From positions 1 to 7,400 of the forward strand of contig JAOUNV010000084.1 of assembly GCA_029880775.1 (NCBI GenBank): a DNA stretch of 7,400 nt, given 5' to 3'. The DNA is from Nitrospinota bacterium (GTDB lineage: Bacteria; Nitrospinota_A; UBA7883). Each line of letters begins with the position of its first letter. Position 1 is the first letter of the stretch. Below the pieces are notes generated by a model. It saw only the letters and a program-made list of their open reading frames with translations. It was not told the DNA's origin and searched no databases. The translations under genes were made by a program, and so were the position numbers. This document shows, in pieces, positions 1-6,039 of the stretch.

Positions 1-1
1 G

Positions 2-901
2 GAAAAGACCATAGAGGACAAGGTCAGCGCCGGTGTCACCCACAAGTTCGGGATCGGAAAGCTGAAAGTGAACTACTCCAGTTCCAGCAGGAAGATCGAT
101 GGACACTACGAGGAAGGGGCTATTTACAACGCTTACCATTCGGAAGGTTATGTGGCTGGGCAGAATCCGGCGACGGCGTTTGACGACCATCCGATGATGC
201 GAAAGTACGACATCGCCGCCAGGGACAGAACCCAGGCCAGCGCCACGCTGGCGGTGTGGCCATCCGCCACATTCAGCGGGTCCTTGACCTACACGGCGAC
301 GGAGGACAAGTATGGCGAATCTGAGATGGGACTGACCAGTTCCAAGGGGTCTTCCATCACGGCTGATGTGACAGCGCGGCCAATGGATCATCTGTCTCTG
401 TTTGCTTTTTACGTAGCGGACAGTATGACGGCGGAACAGGCCTCCAGATACTACAGAGGAGGTGGGAGCAAAGCCCCAATGTCCGTAGATCCTAAAAACG
501 ATTGGACCGCGACCCACGAGGACACGACTCCAACCATCGGACTTGGCGCCATGATAGCTCTTATGGACGACAAGCTGGATATCGGGGCGTACTACGCGGT
601 TTCCGATTCGTCCACGTCGATCACTTTTACGACCGGCGGAGGAATCTCCAACGTCAAGGAGATGCCGGACCTGAAAACGAAGCTGACATCCATAGACGTG
701 ACGGCCAAGTACCACTTCACGGAGGCCCTGACCTTTGGGTTAGGATTCGCCATGGAGTCTTACGAGACTGTCAATTGGTCGCTGAACGATGTGGATCCGG
801 CTTCCGACGCCATACGTGAGGTTATCACCATGGTTCCCATCGAGCCGGACTTCACGGCCCAAAAAGGGATGGTGTTCATCGTATGGGCGCTGGGTAAGTG
901 A
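2..901 (+). CDS. MtrB/PioB-family outer-membrane beta-barrel protein, C-terminal part (5' end outside window)
   Basis: The reading frame is open from the left edge, so the start lies upstream; 299 residues are visible. Proteins of this family are large beta-barrels that sheath a multiheme cytochrome and let electrons cross the outer membrane. The visible part shows barrel texture: alternating polar and hydrophobic residues in strands of about 10, acidic or Gly/Ser-rich loops, many Tyr/Thr, and no Cys. A segment near residue 75 (MRKYDIAARDRTQ) resembles the conserved M-R-K-Y-(N/D)-x-A-x-R-D-R-x-Q stretch I recall from MtrB. Further on, paired strands such as KYHFTEALTFGLGFAMESYE and a terminal strand (GMVFIVWAL) fit a barrel C-terminus, although it ends in GK rather than an aromatic residue. 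The next gene on the same strand is a giant multiheme cytochrome, which supports an electron-conduit role. No MtrA-like decaheme partner is visible; it could lie upstream. The family call is from memory of family sequences, not a search. Confidence 0.78.
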   Translation, partial: EKTIEDKVSAGVTHKFGIGKLKVNYSSSSRKIDGHYEEGAIYNAYHSEGYVAGQNPATAFDDHPMMRKYDIAARDRTQASATLAVWPSATFSGSLTYTATEDKYGESEMGLTSSKGSSITADVTARPMDHLSLFAFYVADSMTAEQASRYYRGGGSKAPMSVDPKNDWTATHEDTTPTIGLGAMIALMDDKLDIGAYYAVSDSSTSITFTTGGGISNVKEMPDLKTKLTSIDVTAKYHFTEALTFGLGFAMESYETVNWSLNDVDPASDAIREVITMVPIEPDFTAQKGMVFIVWALGK

Positions 902-918
902 TTTAGGTTGGTCTAAAG

Positions 919-930
919 CCAGGCGCCTGG
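919..930. repeat. 12-bp perfect palindrome in the porin-cytochrome gap
   Basis: CCAGGCGCCTGG is identical to its reverse complement. It starts 17 bases after the porin stop codon and lies 64 bases before the cytochrome start. It is followed by further GC-rich inverted matches: CCGGG at 935-939 with CCCGG at 962-966, and CATACC at 942-947 with GGTATG at 965-970. No T tract follows, so it is not a convincing intrinsic terminator. It could be an mRNA hairpin tuning expression between the two genes or a protein-binding site. I see no clear promoter in the 92-base gap. Confidence 0.4.
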
Positions 931-981
931 AGGGCCGGGGGCATACCCTCGGTCCTCCCCGCCCGGTATGGCTTGGGGCAT

Positions 982-986
982 GGAGG
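982..986 (+). promoter_or_regulatory. Ribosome binding site deciding the cytochrome start
   Basis: A full GGAGG Shine-Dalgarno core sits seven bases before the ATG at 994. This favours ATG 994 over the in-frame TTG at 973, which lies upstream of this site and would place seven extra residues before the signal peptide. Confidence 0.8.
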
Positions 987-993
987 AAGAGCG

Positions 994-3768
994 ATGATAG
1001 CCAGGAGTTGGGTTTTGTCCGCCTTGCTTCTGTTGCTCTTCGCTTCCCCCGCCCTTGGGCAGGAAGACTGCCTGGAGTGCCACGAAGCTAAAGAGAAAAT
1101 AACCACCCAATCGGGTGTCGTCCGTTCCATATTCGTGGACGAGGACACCATAAAAAATTCCCCCCACGCCAGGCTCAAATGTCTGGAATGCCATCCCGAT
1201 TCGAAACTCACGGTCGAGATGGACCTGGATATGGAGCTTGATGTCTCCAAACCTCTCCACAAAAGCCCCACTCCCCAGGTCTCCTGCGGCGCCTGCCACA
1301 AGAGTGAAAACTTCGATTACAGGAAAAGCGCCCACGGCCAAGCTATGGCCCAAGGTAGCCGGGATGCTCCCACATGCCAGCAATGTCACGGAGATCACGC
1401 TATCAGCAAGGCCGACACTCTGAATTCCCCTGTGAACCGGGCCAGGAGCCCATTTCTTTGCGGCGCCTGCCATAGCGAAGGCGAGCCAATCCGGCGGGGT
1501 TACCGGATAACGGAACAGAACGCCGCTGGCAATTTTCCGGAAAAGATCCACGGGAAGAGTTTTTTCGGCAAGGGGCTGGCCGTGGCCGCCACATGCGTCG
1601 ATTGCCACGGCGCGCACCTGCAGCTTAAGAGCACAAATCCGGATTCGCTCATATCCCGCAAGCGAATCATGGACACCTGCTCCGCTTGCCACCTGAAAAT
1701 CGACAAGATACACGAAAAAACCTTGCAGGTGGCTCTTTGGAGGGATAAGCCATGGGCGCTCCCCTCCTGCGTCACCTGCCACAAGCCCCATTCGGTCCAA
1801 AGAAAAGCGCTCTCACCAGTCGGGGTTTCGGACGAGCTTTGCCTGAAATGCCATTCCGGCGAAGGGACGGCGGCTCATGTTCCAAAAGAGAAAACGGAGG
1901 GTTCGGTCCACAAGGCCATCCCTTGCGCAGGTTGCCATTCTGATGTGGATCCGGAGCATACGGACCGCCCATGTGTAAAGACAGGCCGGGTGGAGTGCGC
2001 CCATTGCCACAGCGCGTTTGGCGCCCAGTACGCTCAAAGCGTCCATGGGCAAGCGCTGGAAGCGGGAACCAGGGACGCCCCATACTGCTCCACATGCCAT
2101 GGGTCCCATGAGATAAAGTTTCACCTGGATGAATCGGCGCCCACTTTCAAATCCGCTATTCCATCCCTTTGCGGCAAATGTCATGGCGGGGAGGCGCCTC
2201 CCGGCTCCATATCCGCCATGGGGGCCAAGGCCGCCGCCGATTATTCCACCAGCGTCCATGGGATTGAGGTTCTGAAAAAGGGGCATATGGCCCCGGCGGT
2301 GTGTACCGATTGCCATAGTTCCCACGGAATGAGAAAAAGCACCGACCCCGCGTCCACCGTCCACGAGAGCAACATCCCCACCACTTGCGGTGGGTGCCAC
2401 AAGGATATCTACTCTGATTACTCCCACAGCGCTCATTTCCTGGTCGAGGGAAAGAAGACTGAGAATCTTCCCACCTGCGCCAACTGCCATTCCGCCCACA
2501 CCATAGCCAAGGTTTCCGGACACAAGTTCAACCAGGAGATAAACTACCAGTGCGGCGGATGCCACAAGAAGCTGGCGGAGACATATCGAGAAACGATCCA
2601 CGGCAAAATTCACAAGCTGGGCTATGAGAAAGCCGCCAAATGTTCCGACTGCCACATGGCCCATATCATCCTGCCCGCGTCGGATCCGCGCTCCTCTGTG
2701 GCCAAGGCTAATCTGATCCAGACTTGCGGCAAGTGCCACAAACAGGTGACCAAAAACTTCACCGGATTTATCCCTCATGCGGACTACCACTCCATGGAGG
2801 ATCATCCGTTTATCTATTACACATACTGGTTCATGACGCTGCTTCTCTTTGGCGTGTTCGGCTTCTTCGGGCTGCATACCCTGCTGTGGTTGCCGCGATC
2901 GCTGACCCACGCCCTGTTCGCCCGCAAGATAAAGCCCTCCCCCACTGGCAGGTATATCCGCCGGTTCGAGCTGCGCCACAGGATCACTCATATCCTGGTG
3001 ATTATCAGCTTCTTGTCGCTGGCGCTCACCGGCATGGCGCTCAAGTACTCCTACCAGCCATGGGCACAGACCATCGCCTGGCTGCTAGGTGGTGTGGCGG
3101 CGGCTGGGTTCATTCATCGGGTGGCGGCGGTCATCACCTTTGGATACTTCATTTATCACTTACGGGCTTTGGTCCAGCTGAAACAAAAAAGCGGCCTGTC
3201 GTGGCTGGGGTATACTTTCGGGCCAGACTCTATGATGTTCAATTTAAACGACATCCGGCAGTTCTGGCGTACAGTCAAGTGGTTCACATGGCTGGGGCCG
3301 CGCCCGGAATATGGCCGGTTCACCTATTGGGAGAAGTTTGACTATTTCGCCGTCTTCTGGGGCGTTCCAATCATAGGAATATCGGGGCTGGTGCTCTGGT
3401 TCCCCATCTTTTTCACCCAGTGGCTGCCAGGGTGGATAATCAACCTGGCGATGATCATCCATAGCGATGAGGCTTTGCTGGCGGTGGGGTTCATATTCAC
3501 CATACACTTCTTCAACACTCACCTGCGGCCAGACTCCTTCCCCATGGACCCGGTGATCTTCACAGGCCTGACGCCAGAGGAGAAATACATGGAGGAGCGT
3601 AGCGTGGAGTACGCCGCCCTGAAAGAGTCTGGCAGGTTGGATGAAGTGGTGACCACGGAGCCTTGGCCGCCCAAGTGGCGCATGATAGCCTATGCGATAG
3701 GCGGCCTATTCTTGGGGATGGGTATCCTGTTGATTATTATGATAATAAGAGGCGCTTTCTTCGGGTAA
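994..3768 (+). CDS. 19-heme cytochrome c fused to membrane cytochrome b (CbcL-like quinone-linked electron transfer protein)
   Basis: The 924-residue protein begins with a Sec signal peptide (residues 1-22; hydrophobic run then SPALG before QED). It carries 19 CXXCH c-heme sites, with first Cys at 26, 63, 98, 128, 156, 201, 229, 259, 283, 311, 335, 365, 393, 437, 465, 495, 520, 550 and 578. S-x-H-G-like motifs between the heme sites are likely distal ligands. From about residue 610 there are six predicted membrane helices (about 610-635, 665-687, 694-723, 785-808, 815-840, 897-920). His666 (in RITH, followed by LALTG), His708/His722, and His823/His838 are candidate b-heme ligands, as in formate-dehydrogenase-gamma/cytochrome b561-type subunits. 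The architecture matches Geobacter CbcL (periplasmic multiheme c domain plus quinone-reactive b domain), which as I recall has nine c hemes. The inferred role is moving electrons between the quinone pool and a periplasmic wire leading to the neighbouring MtrB-like porin. The c/b fusion is visible directly; direction of flow and partners are inferred. Confidence 0.9.
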   Translation: MIARSWVLSALLLLLFASPALGQEDCLECHEAKEKITTQSGVVRSIFVDEDTIKNSPHARLKCLECHPDSKLTVEMDLDMELDVSKPLHKSPTPQVSCGACHKSENFDYRKSAHGQAMAQGSRDAPTCQQCHGDHAISKADTLNSPVNRARSPFLCGACHSEGEPIRRGYRITEQNAAGNFPEKIHGKSFFGKGLAVAATCVDCHGAHLQLKSTNPDSLISRKRIMDTCSACHLKIDKIHEKTLQVALWRDKPWALPSCVTCHKPHSVQRKALSPVGVSDELCLKCHSGEGTAAHVPKEKTEGSVHKAIPCAGCHSDVDPEHTDRPCVKTGRVECAHCHSAFGAQYAQSVHGQALEAGTRDAPYCSTCHGSHEIKFHLDESAPTFKSAIPSLCGKCHGGEAPPGSISAMGAKAAADYSTSVHGIEVLKKGHMAPAVCTDCHSSHGMRKSTDPASTVHESNIPTTCGGCHKDIYSDYSHSAHFLVEGKKTENLPTCANCHSAHTIAKVSGHKFNQEINYQCGGCHKKLAETYRETIHGKIHKLGYEKAAKCSDCHMAHIILPASDPRSSVAKANLIQTCGKCHKQVTKNFTGFIPHADYHSMEDHPFIYYTYWFMTLLLFGVFGFFGLHTLLWLPRSLTHALFARKIKPSPTGRYIRRFELRHRITHILVIISFLSLALTGMALKYSYQPWAQTIAWLLGGVAAAGFIHRVAAVITFGYFIYHLRALVQLKQKSGLSWLGYTFGPDSMMFNLNDIRQFWRTVKWFTWLGPRPEYGRFTYWEKFDYFAVFWGVPIIGISGLVLWFPIFFTQWLPGWIINLAMIIHSDEALLAVGFIFTIHFFNTHLRPDSFPMDPVIFTGLTPEEKYMEERSVEYAALKESGRLDEVVTTEPWPPKWRMIAYAIGGLFLGMGILLIIMIIRGAFFG
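1285..2724 (+). repeat. Tandem octaheme duplication inside the cytochrome
   Basis: Hemes 3-10 and 11-18 form two copies of an eight-heme block. The spacings between successive first cysteines are 30, 28, 45, 28, 30, 24, 28 residues in copy 1 and 30, 28, 44, 28, 30, 25, 30 in copy 2. Equivalent hemes are 236-239 residues apart throughout. Sequence also matches: S-A-H-G-Q-A with RDAP before heme 4 parallels S-V-H-G-Q-A with RDAP before heme 12. The block after heme 5 (KIHG, then CVDCHGAH, then CSACH) parallels that after heme 13 (SVHG, then CTDCHSSH, then CGGCH). Hemes 17-19 (TIHG, CSDCHMAH, CGKCH) resemble hemes 5-7 and 13-15 again, so a smaller unit may have been copied three times. This is protein-level repetition; the DNA copies have diverged. 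Confidence 0.85.
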
Positions 3769-3801
3769 AGCAACCTGCGCCCTGTGATCACAAAAAAACA
3801 A

Positions 3802-3830
3802 TTGACAAATTCCGCCCCTCGCCTCATATT
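3802..3830 (+). promoter_or_regulatory. Sigma-70-type promoter of the metal-efflux operon
   Basis: A perfect -35 box TTGACA (3802-3807) is followed after exactly 17 bases by CATATT (3825-3830), which matches four of six -10 consensus positions. Transcription would start near 3837, giving a short leader of about 25 bases before the repressor ATG at 3862. The region is markedly more AT-rich than the flanking genes. Confidence 0.7.
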
Positions 3831-3831
3831 G

Positions 3832-3855
3832 ATATCTGAACACACATTCATATAT
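3832..3855. promoter_or_regulatory. SmtB/CadC-type operator (imperfect inverted repeat)
   Basis: Two nine-base arms, ATATCTGAA (3832-3840) and TTCATATAT (3847-3855), are inverted repeats with one mismatch around a six-base centre, CACACA. The core TGAA-N6-TTCA has the form known for SmtB/ArsR-family operators. It lies immediately after the -10 box, over the presumed transcription start and just ahead of the CadC-like repressor gene. Bound repressor would therefore block initiation, and metal binding would release it (inference from the family). Confidence 0.75.
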
Positions 3856-3861
3856 AAGACA

Positions 3862-4242
3862 ATGAAAGACGATACGATTTGTGAAGTGAACCTGGTCGAC
3901 AGGGAAAATGTCGAGTTGGTGCAAAGCCAAATGGCCAACCAAAAGCAGGCGATGCAGGTGGCCGAGTTCTTCAAGACCCTGTCCGATCCCGCCCGGATGC
4001 GCATTATTGAGGCTCTCTCAATCCGCAGGCTCTGCGTGTGCGACCTAGCGTATATCGTGGGGCTTTCCCAGTCCGCCACCAGCCACCACCTTCGCTCTTT
4101 GAGGGACAAAAGATTGGTCAAATTCGAAAAGAACGGAAAGATGGCCTACTACAGTCTGGACGATGAGCATGTGGCGGGGGCTTTCGCCGCAGTGCTGAAG
4201 CACGTGGTGCTGGAGCACGTTGTACATCGGGAGGTGTATTAG
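3862..4242 (+). CDS. CadC-type ArsR/SmtB-family metal-sensing transcriptional repressor
   Basis: A 126-residue winged-helix repressor that senses soft metals (Cd, Pb, Zn in the family) and derepresses an efflux gene. The helix-turn-helix region runs from about residue 34 to 98 (FKTLSDPARMRIIEAL; LCVCDLA; SQSATSHHLRSLRDKRLV; GKMAYYSL). Metal residues fall at the same numbers as in CadC of S. aureus pI258: Cys7, Cys58 and Cys60 of the N-terminal/alpha3 site, and Asp101, His103 and His114 of the alpha5 site. Cys11 is Leu here, and the usual Glu117 is Leu with Glu at 118, so the alpha5 site may be altered. Start choice: ATG 3862 gives CadC-like length and numbering. An in-frame GTG at 3784 would place the promoter and operator inside the gene. 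The Shine-Dalgarno before 3862 is weak. The stop codon directly abuts the permease ATG, indicating coupled expression and autoregulation. Confidence 0.88.
   Translation: MKDDTICEVNLVDRENVELVQSQMANQKQAMQVAEFFKTLSDPARMRIIEALSIRRLCVCDLAYIVGLSQSATSHHLRSLRDKRLVKFEKNGKMAYYSLDDEHVAGAFAAVLKHVVLEHVVHREVY
4229..4236 (+). promoter_or_regulatory. Ribosome binding site of the permease
   Basis: GGGAGGTG lies inside the last codons of the repressor gene, eight bases (from GGAGG) before the permease ATG at 4243. It is much stronger than the site in front of the repressor, which would favour higher translation of the transporter than of its regulator. Confidence 0.7.
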
Positions 4243-5349
4243 ATGGATCTGGTTATCGGCTCCCTATCCTCATCCTGGGCAATACTGGAGGACTCGGCCA
4301 TATTCCTGCTTGTCGGGTTTTTCCTGGCGGGATTGGTGAAGGTCTTCCTGCCGCTGGATCTGGTGAAACGCAAACTGGGCGCCGATGGTTTCGGCTCTGT
4401 GTTCAACGCCGCCCTGGTGGGCATTCCCCTTCCATTATGCTCGTGCAGCGTCATTCCCACAGCCGCGTCCCTACGCTCCAGCGGCGCGTCCAAAGGCGCC
4501 ACCAGCGCATTCCTTATCTCCACTCCTGAGTCGGGTGTGGATTCCATAGCAATTACATACGCCCTGCTGGATCCGGTGATGACAGTTTTTCGCCCCGTGG
4601 CCGCGTTCGCCACCGCTCTTTTCGCCGGAGTGATGGAGAACCTTATCGGCGACAGGCAAAGCGGGTCTGCGACGCAAATGGAGGATGTCTGCAAGGACGA
4701 TTGCTGCTCGGATAATTGCGAGTTGAACGACGAGAATGAGCATGAGCGCCCAGCCTTGAAGAGTAAATCCCCCAGGGGGAAGCTTGCGACGTCGTTGCAT
4801 TTCGCTTTTGTGGAGCTGGTGGACGATCTTGTCGGCTGGCTGTTGATCGGCATCCTGGCCGCCGGCATGATGGAGGCGCTGATCCCTGATGATTTTTTCG
4901 CTCAGTTCGCAGGCGACGGATTCCTCTCCATGCTGGTGATGCTGGCCGCAGGAGTCCCCATGTATATCTGCGCCACCGCCTCCACACCACTGGCCGCAGC
5001 GCTGATGATAAAGGGGCTTTCCCCCGGAGCGGCGCTGGTGTTCCTGCTCTCCGGCCCGGCCACCAACATCGGAACGCTGGTTATCATCAGAAAGCTTCTG
5101 GGGACCAGATCGGTAGTCATATACCTTTCCGCCATCGCTGTGGGTTCGCTGTCGGCGGGGCTGGCGCTCAACGGAATATACCATGCCCTGGAGATAGACG
5201 CCACAGCAACCATCGGCAAGGCGACCGAGGTTTTCCCCCACCAGGTCGAATTAGCGGCGGCTCTTATATTCTCAGCGCTGGCTCTACGGTCATTCGCCAG
5301 CGGGCTTATGGACAGATCCTTAAATTCCACGCAGGGGAAGGCCGTGTAG
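4243..5349 (+). CDS. SO_0444-family (DUF318/UPF0718-type) Cu/Zn efflux permease
   Basis: A 368-residue polytopic inner-membrane permease predicted to export metal ions. It consists of two homologous halves. The first holds GIPLPLCSCS (residues 60-69) and ISTPESGVDS (92-101). The second holds GVPMYICATAS (237-247) and LLSGPATN (268-275), at equivalent places in each half. The Cys66-Ser-Cys68 pair lies in a conserved membrane motif and probably touches the substrate. Between the halves is a soluble loop (about 138-182) with Cys150, Cys154, Cys155 and Cys159 among Asp/Glu/His residues, likely a metal-binding site. The gene starts on the base after the CadC-like repressor's stop codon, so it is the regulated output of that sensor. 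The exact metal is not readable; Cu/Zn follows the family name, while Cd/Zn/Pb is suggested by the regulator. An ArsP-like organoarsenical permease is a less likely alternative. Confidence 0.85.
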   Translation: MDLVIGSLSSSWAILEDSAIFLLVGFFLAGLVKVFLPLDLVKRKLGADGFGSVFNAALVGIPLPLCSCSVIPTAASLRSSGASKGATSAFLISTPESGVDSIAITYALLDPVMTVFRPVAAFATALFAGVMENLIGDRQSGSATQMEDVCKDDCCSDNCELNDENEHERPALKSKSPRGKLATSLHFAFVELVDDLVGWLLIGILAAGMMEALIPDDFFAQFAGDGFLSMLVMLAAGVPMYICATASTPLAAALMIKGLSPGAALVFLLSGPATNIGTLVIIRKLLGTRSVVIYLSAIAVGSLSAGLALNGIYHALEIDATATIGKATEVFPHQVELAAALIFSALALRSFASGLMDRSLNSTQGKAV

Positions 5350-5355
5350 CGGCCT
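5339..5355. terminator. Short hairpin spanning the convergent gene ends
   Basis: AGGCCG (5339-5344) and CGGCCT (5350-5355) form a perfect six-base-pair GC-rich stem with a five-base loop. The loop ends in the permease TAG stop, and the 3' arm enters the efp stop codon. Its position between convergent genes suits a two-way transcription end, but no real T tract follows on either strand, so intrinsic termination is uncertain. Confidence 0.4.
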
Positions 5356-5923
5356 ATTTCGCCCTTTCCATATATTTTCCCTCGGCGGTGTCCACCCGCA
5401 CTTTCTCCCCCTCCTCTATAAACGCTGGCACCTGCACCACTTTGCCAGTCTCCAGGGTGGCCGGTTTGCTTTGGCTTGTGATGGTGGCGGTTTTCATGAG
5501 TGGGTCAGTTTGGGTGACGGTCAATTCCACTGCGCGCGGCAGCTCGATACCGATTGGCTTTCCTTCGTTGAATTCTATTTTAACCTTCGTATTGGGAACG
5601 AGGTAGTCCATGGCGTCTCCTAGAGTGTCTTTTTGCAAAAACATTTGCTCATAGGTCTGCAGGTTCATAAAGCAAAACCCGGCGGTATCCTCGTACAGAT
5701 ACTCCATCTCCACCTGCTCCAGCACGGCGCGTTCCACCTTTTCCTCGGTGCGAAACCGCACTTCCGTCTGGTTGCCCTGCGTCAAGTTGCGCATCTTCAC
5801 CTGAGCGTAAGCGCCCCCCTTGCCCGGCTTGACGGTCTCGAAAGTCATGACACGCCAGATATTTTTATTATGATTTATTATCATGCCAGGCCTGATGGAA
5901 CCGGCGTTTATATATATTGCCAT
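5354..5923 (-). CDS. efp: Translation elongation factor P
   Basis: EF-P binds the ribosome between the P and E sites and relieves stalling at consecutive prolines. The 189-residue product has the expected three beta-domain layout and family length (188 in E. coli). It has an N-terminal KOW-like domain with the tip loop VKPGKGGA, whose Lys35 corresponds to the lysine modified in many bacteria (Lys34 in E. coli). It is followed by the central domain (EYLYEDTAGFCFMN, a typical EF-P signature) and the C-terminal OB domain ending in VRVDTAEGKYMERAK. ATG 5923 was chosen because MAIYINAGSIRPGM aligns with the family N-terminus; an in-frame TTG 33 bases upstream would add an atypical extension. A GGAG lies 12 bases upstream, longer than ideal. 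No EpmA/EpmB/EarP modifier is in the window, so the modification type is unknown. It converges on the permease gene with a four-base gap. Confidence 0.95.
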   Translation of the reverse strand: MAIYINAGSIRPGMIINHNKNIWRVMTFETVKPGKGGAYAQVKMRNLTQGNQTEVRFRTEEKVERAVLEQVEMEYLYEDTAGFCFMNLQTYEQMFLQKDTLGDAMDYLVPNTKVKIEFNEGKPIGIELPRAVELTVTQTDPLMKTATITSQSKPATLETGKVVQVPAFIEEGEKVRVDTAEGKYMERAK

Positions 5924-5975
5924 GATACTTGGTGTCTCCAGAGTTATTGTGATCAAGCGCTGAAACGAAGCCGGT

Positions 5976-6004
5976 ATGATACATATCTTTTCCCGTCTTT
6001 ACAA
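5976..6004 (-). promoter_or_regulatory. Predicted promoter of efp
   Basis: On the minus strand, TTGTAA (6004-5999; four of six -35 matches) is separated by exactly 17 bases from TATCAT (5981-5976; five of six -10 matches). Transcription would start near 5969, leaving a leader of about 45 bases. This suggests efp can be transcribed independently of the upstream cardiolipin synthase gene, which ends 116 bases away. Confidence 0.6.
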
Positions 6005-6039
6005 GGGGGGCAAACTGTTGGGATAACTCTTTATCGCCG

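Noticed and set aside
973..993. TTG at 973 as the cytochrome start
   Set aside because: The GGAGG ribosome binding site lies downstream of it and is correctly spaced for ATG 994, which directly begins a normal signal peptide.
913..1800. 295-codon minus-strand open frame
   Set aside because: Antisense to the signal peptide and first eight hemes; no ribosome binding site or family resemblance.
1285..2724. CRISPR-like or DNA-level tandem repeat suggested by recurring TGC..TGCCAC words
   Set aside because: The recurrence is codons for CXXCH heme sites at protein-determined spacing; there are no conserved DNA repeat units or spacers.
1813..2991. Long open frame (392 codons) on the minus strand opposite the cytochrome
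   Set aside because: It lies entirely antisense to the heme-binding gene. The translation is low-complexity Gly/Ala/Arg-rich with no recognisable domain, and the length is explained by codon bias of the GC-rich sense gene.
3751..3801. Possible terminator after the cytochrome (GCTTT/AAAGC and GGCGC/GCGCC pairings)
   Set aside because: The stems are short and compete with each other, the first overlaps the coding end, and an A tract rather than a T tract follows on the transcribed strand.
3784..3861. GTG at 3784 as the repressor start, giving 26 more residues
   Set aside because: The extra stretch contains the TTGACA promoter and inverted-repeat operator, and the shorter protein matches CadC residue numbering exactly.
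4471..5241. 256-codon minus-strand open frame opposite the permease
   Set aside because: Its translation is Gln/Gly/His-rich nonsense, while the plus strand holds clear conserved permease motifs.
6022..6035. Inverted repeat GATAA-CTCT-TTATC downstream of the cardiolipin synthase
   Set aside because: Only a five-base AT-rich stem without a T tract; too weak to call a terminator.
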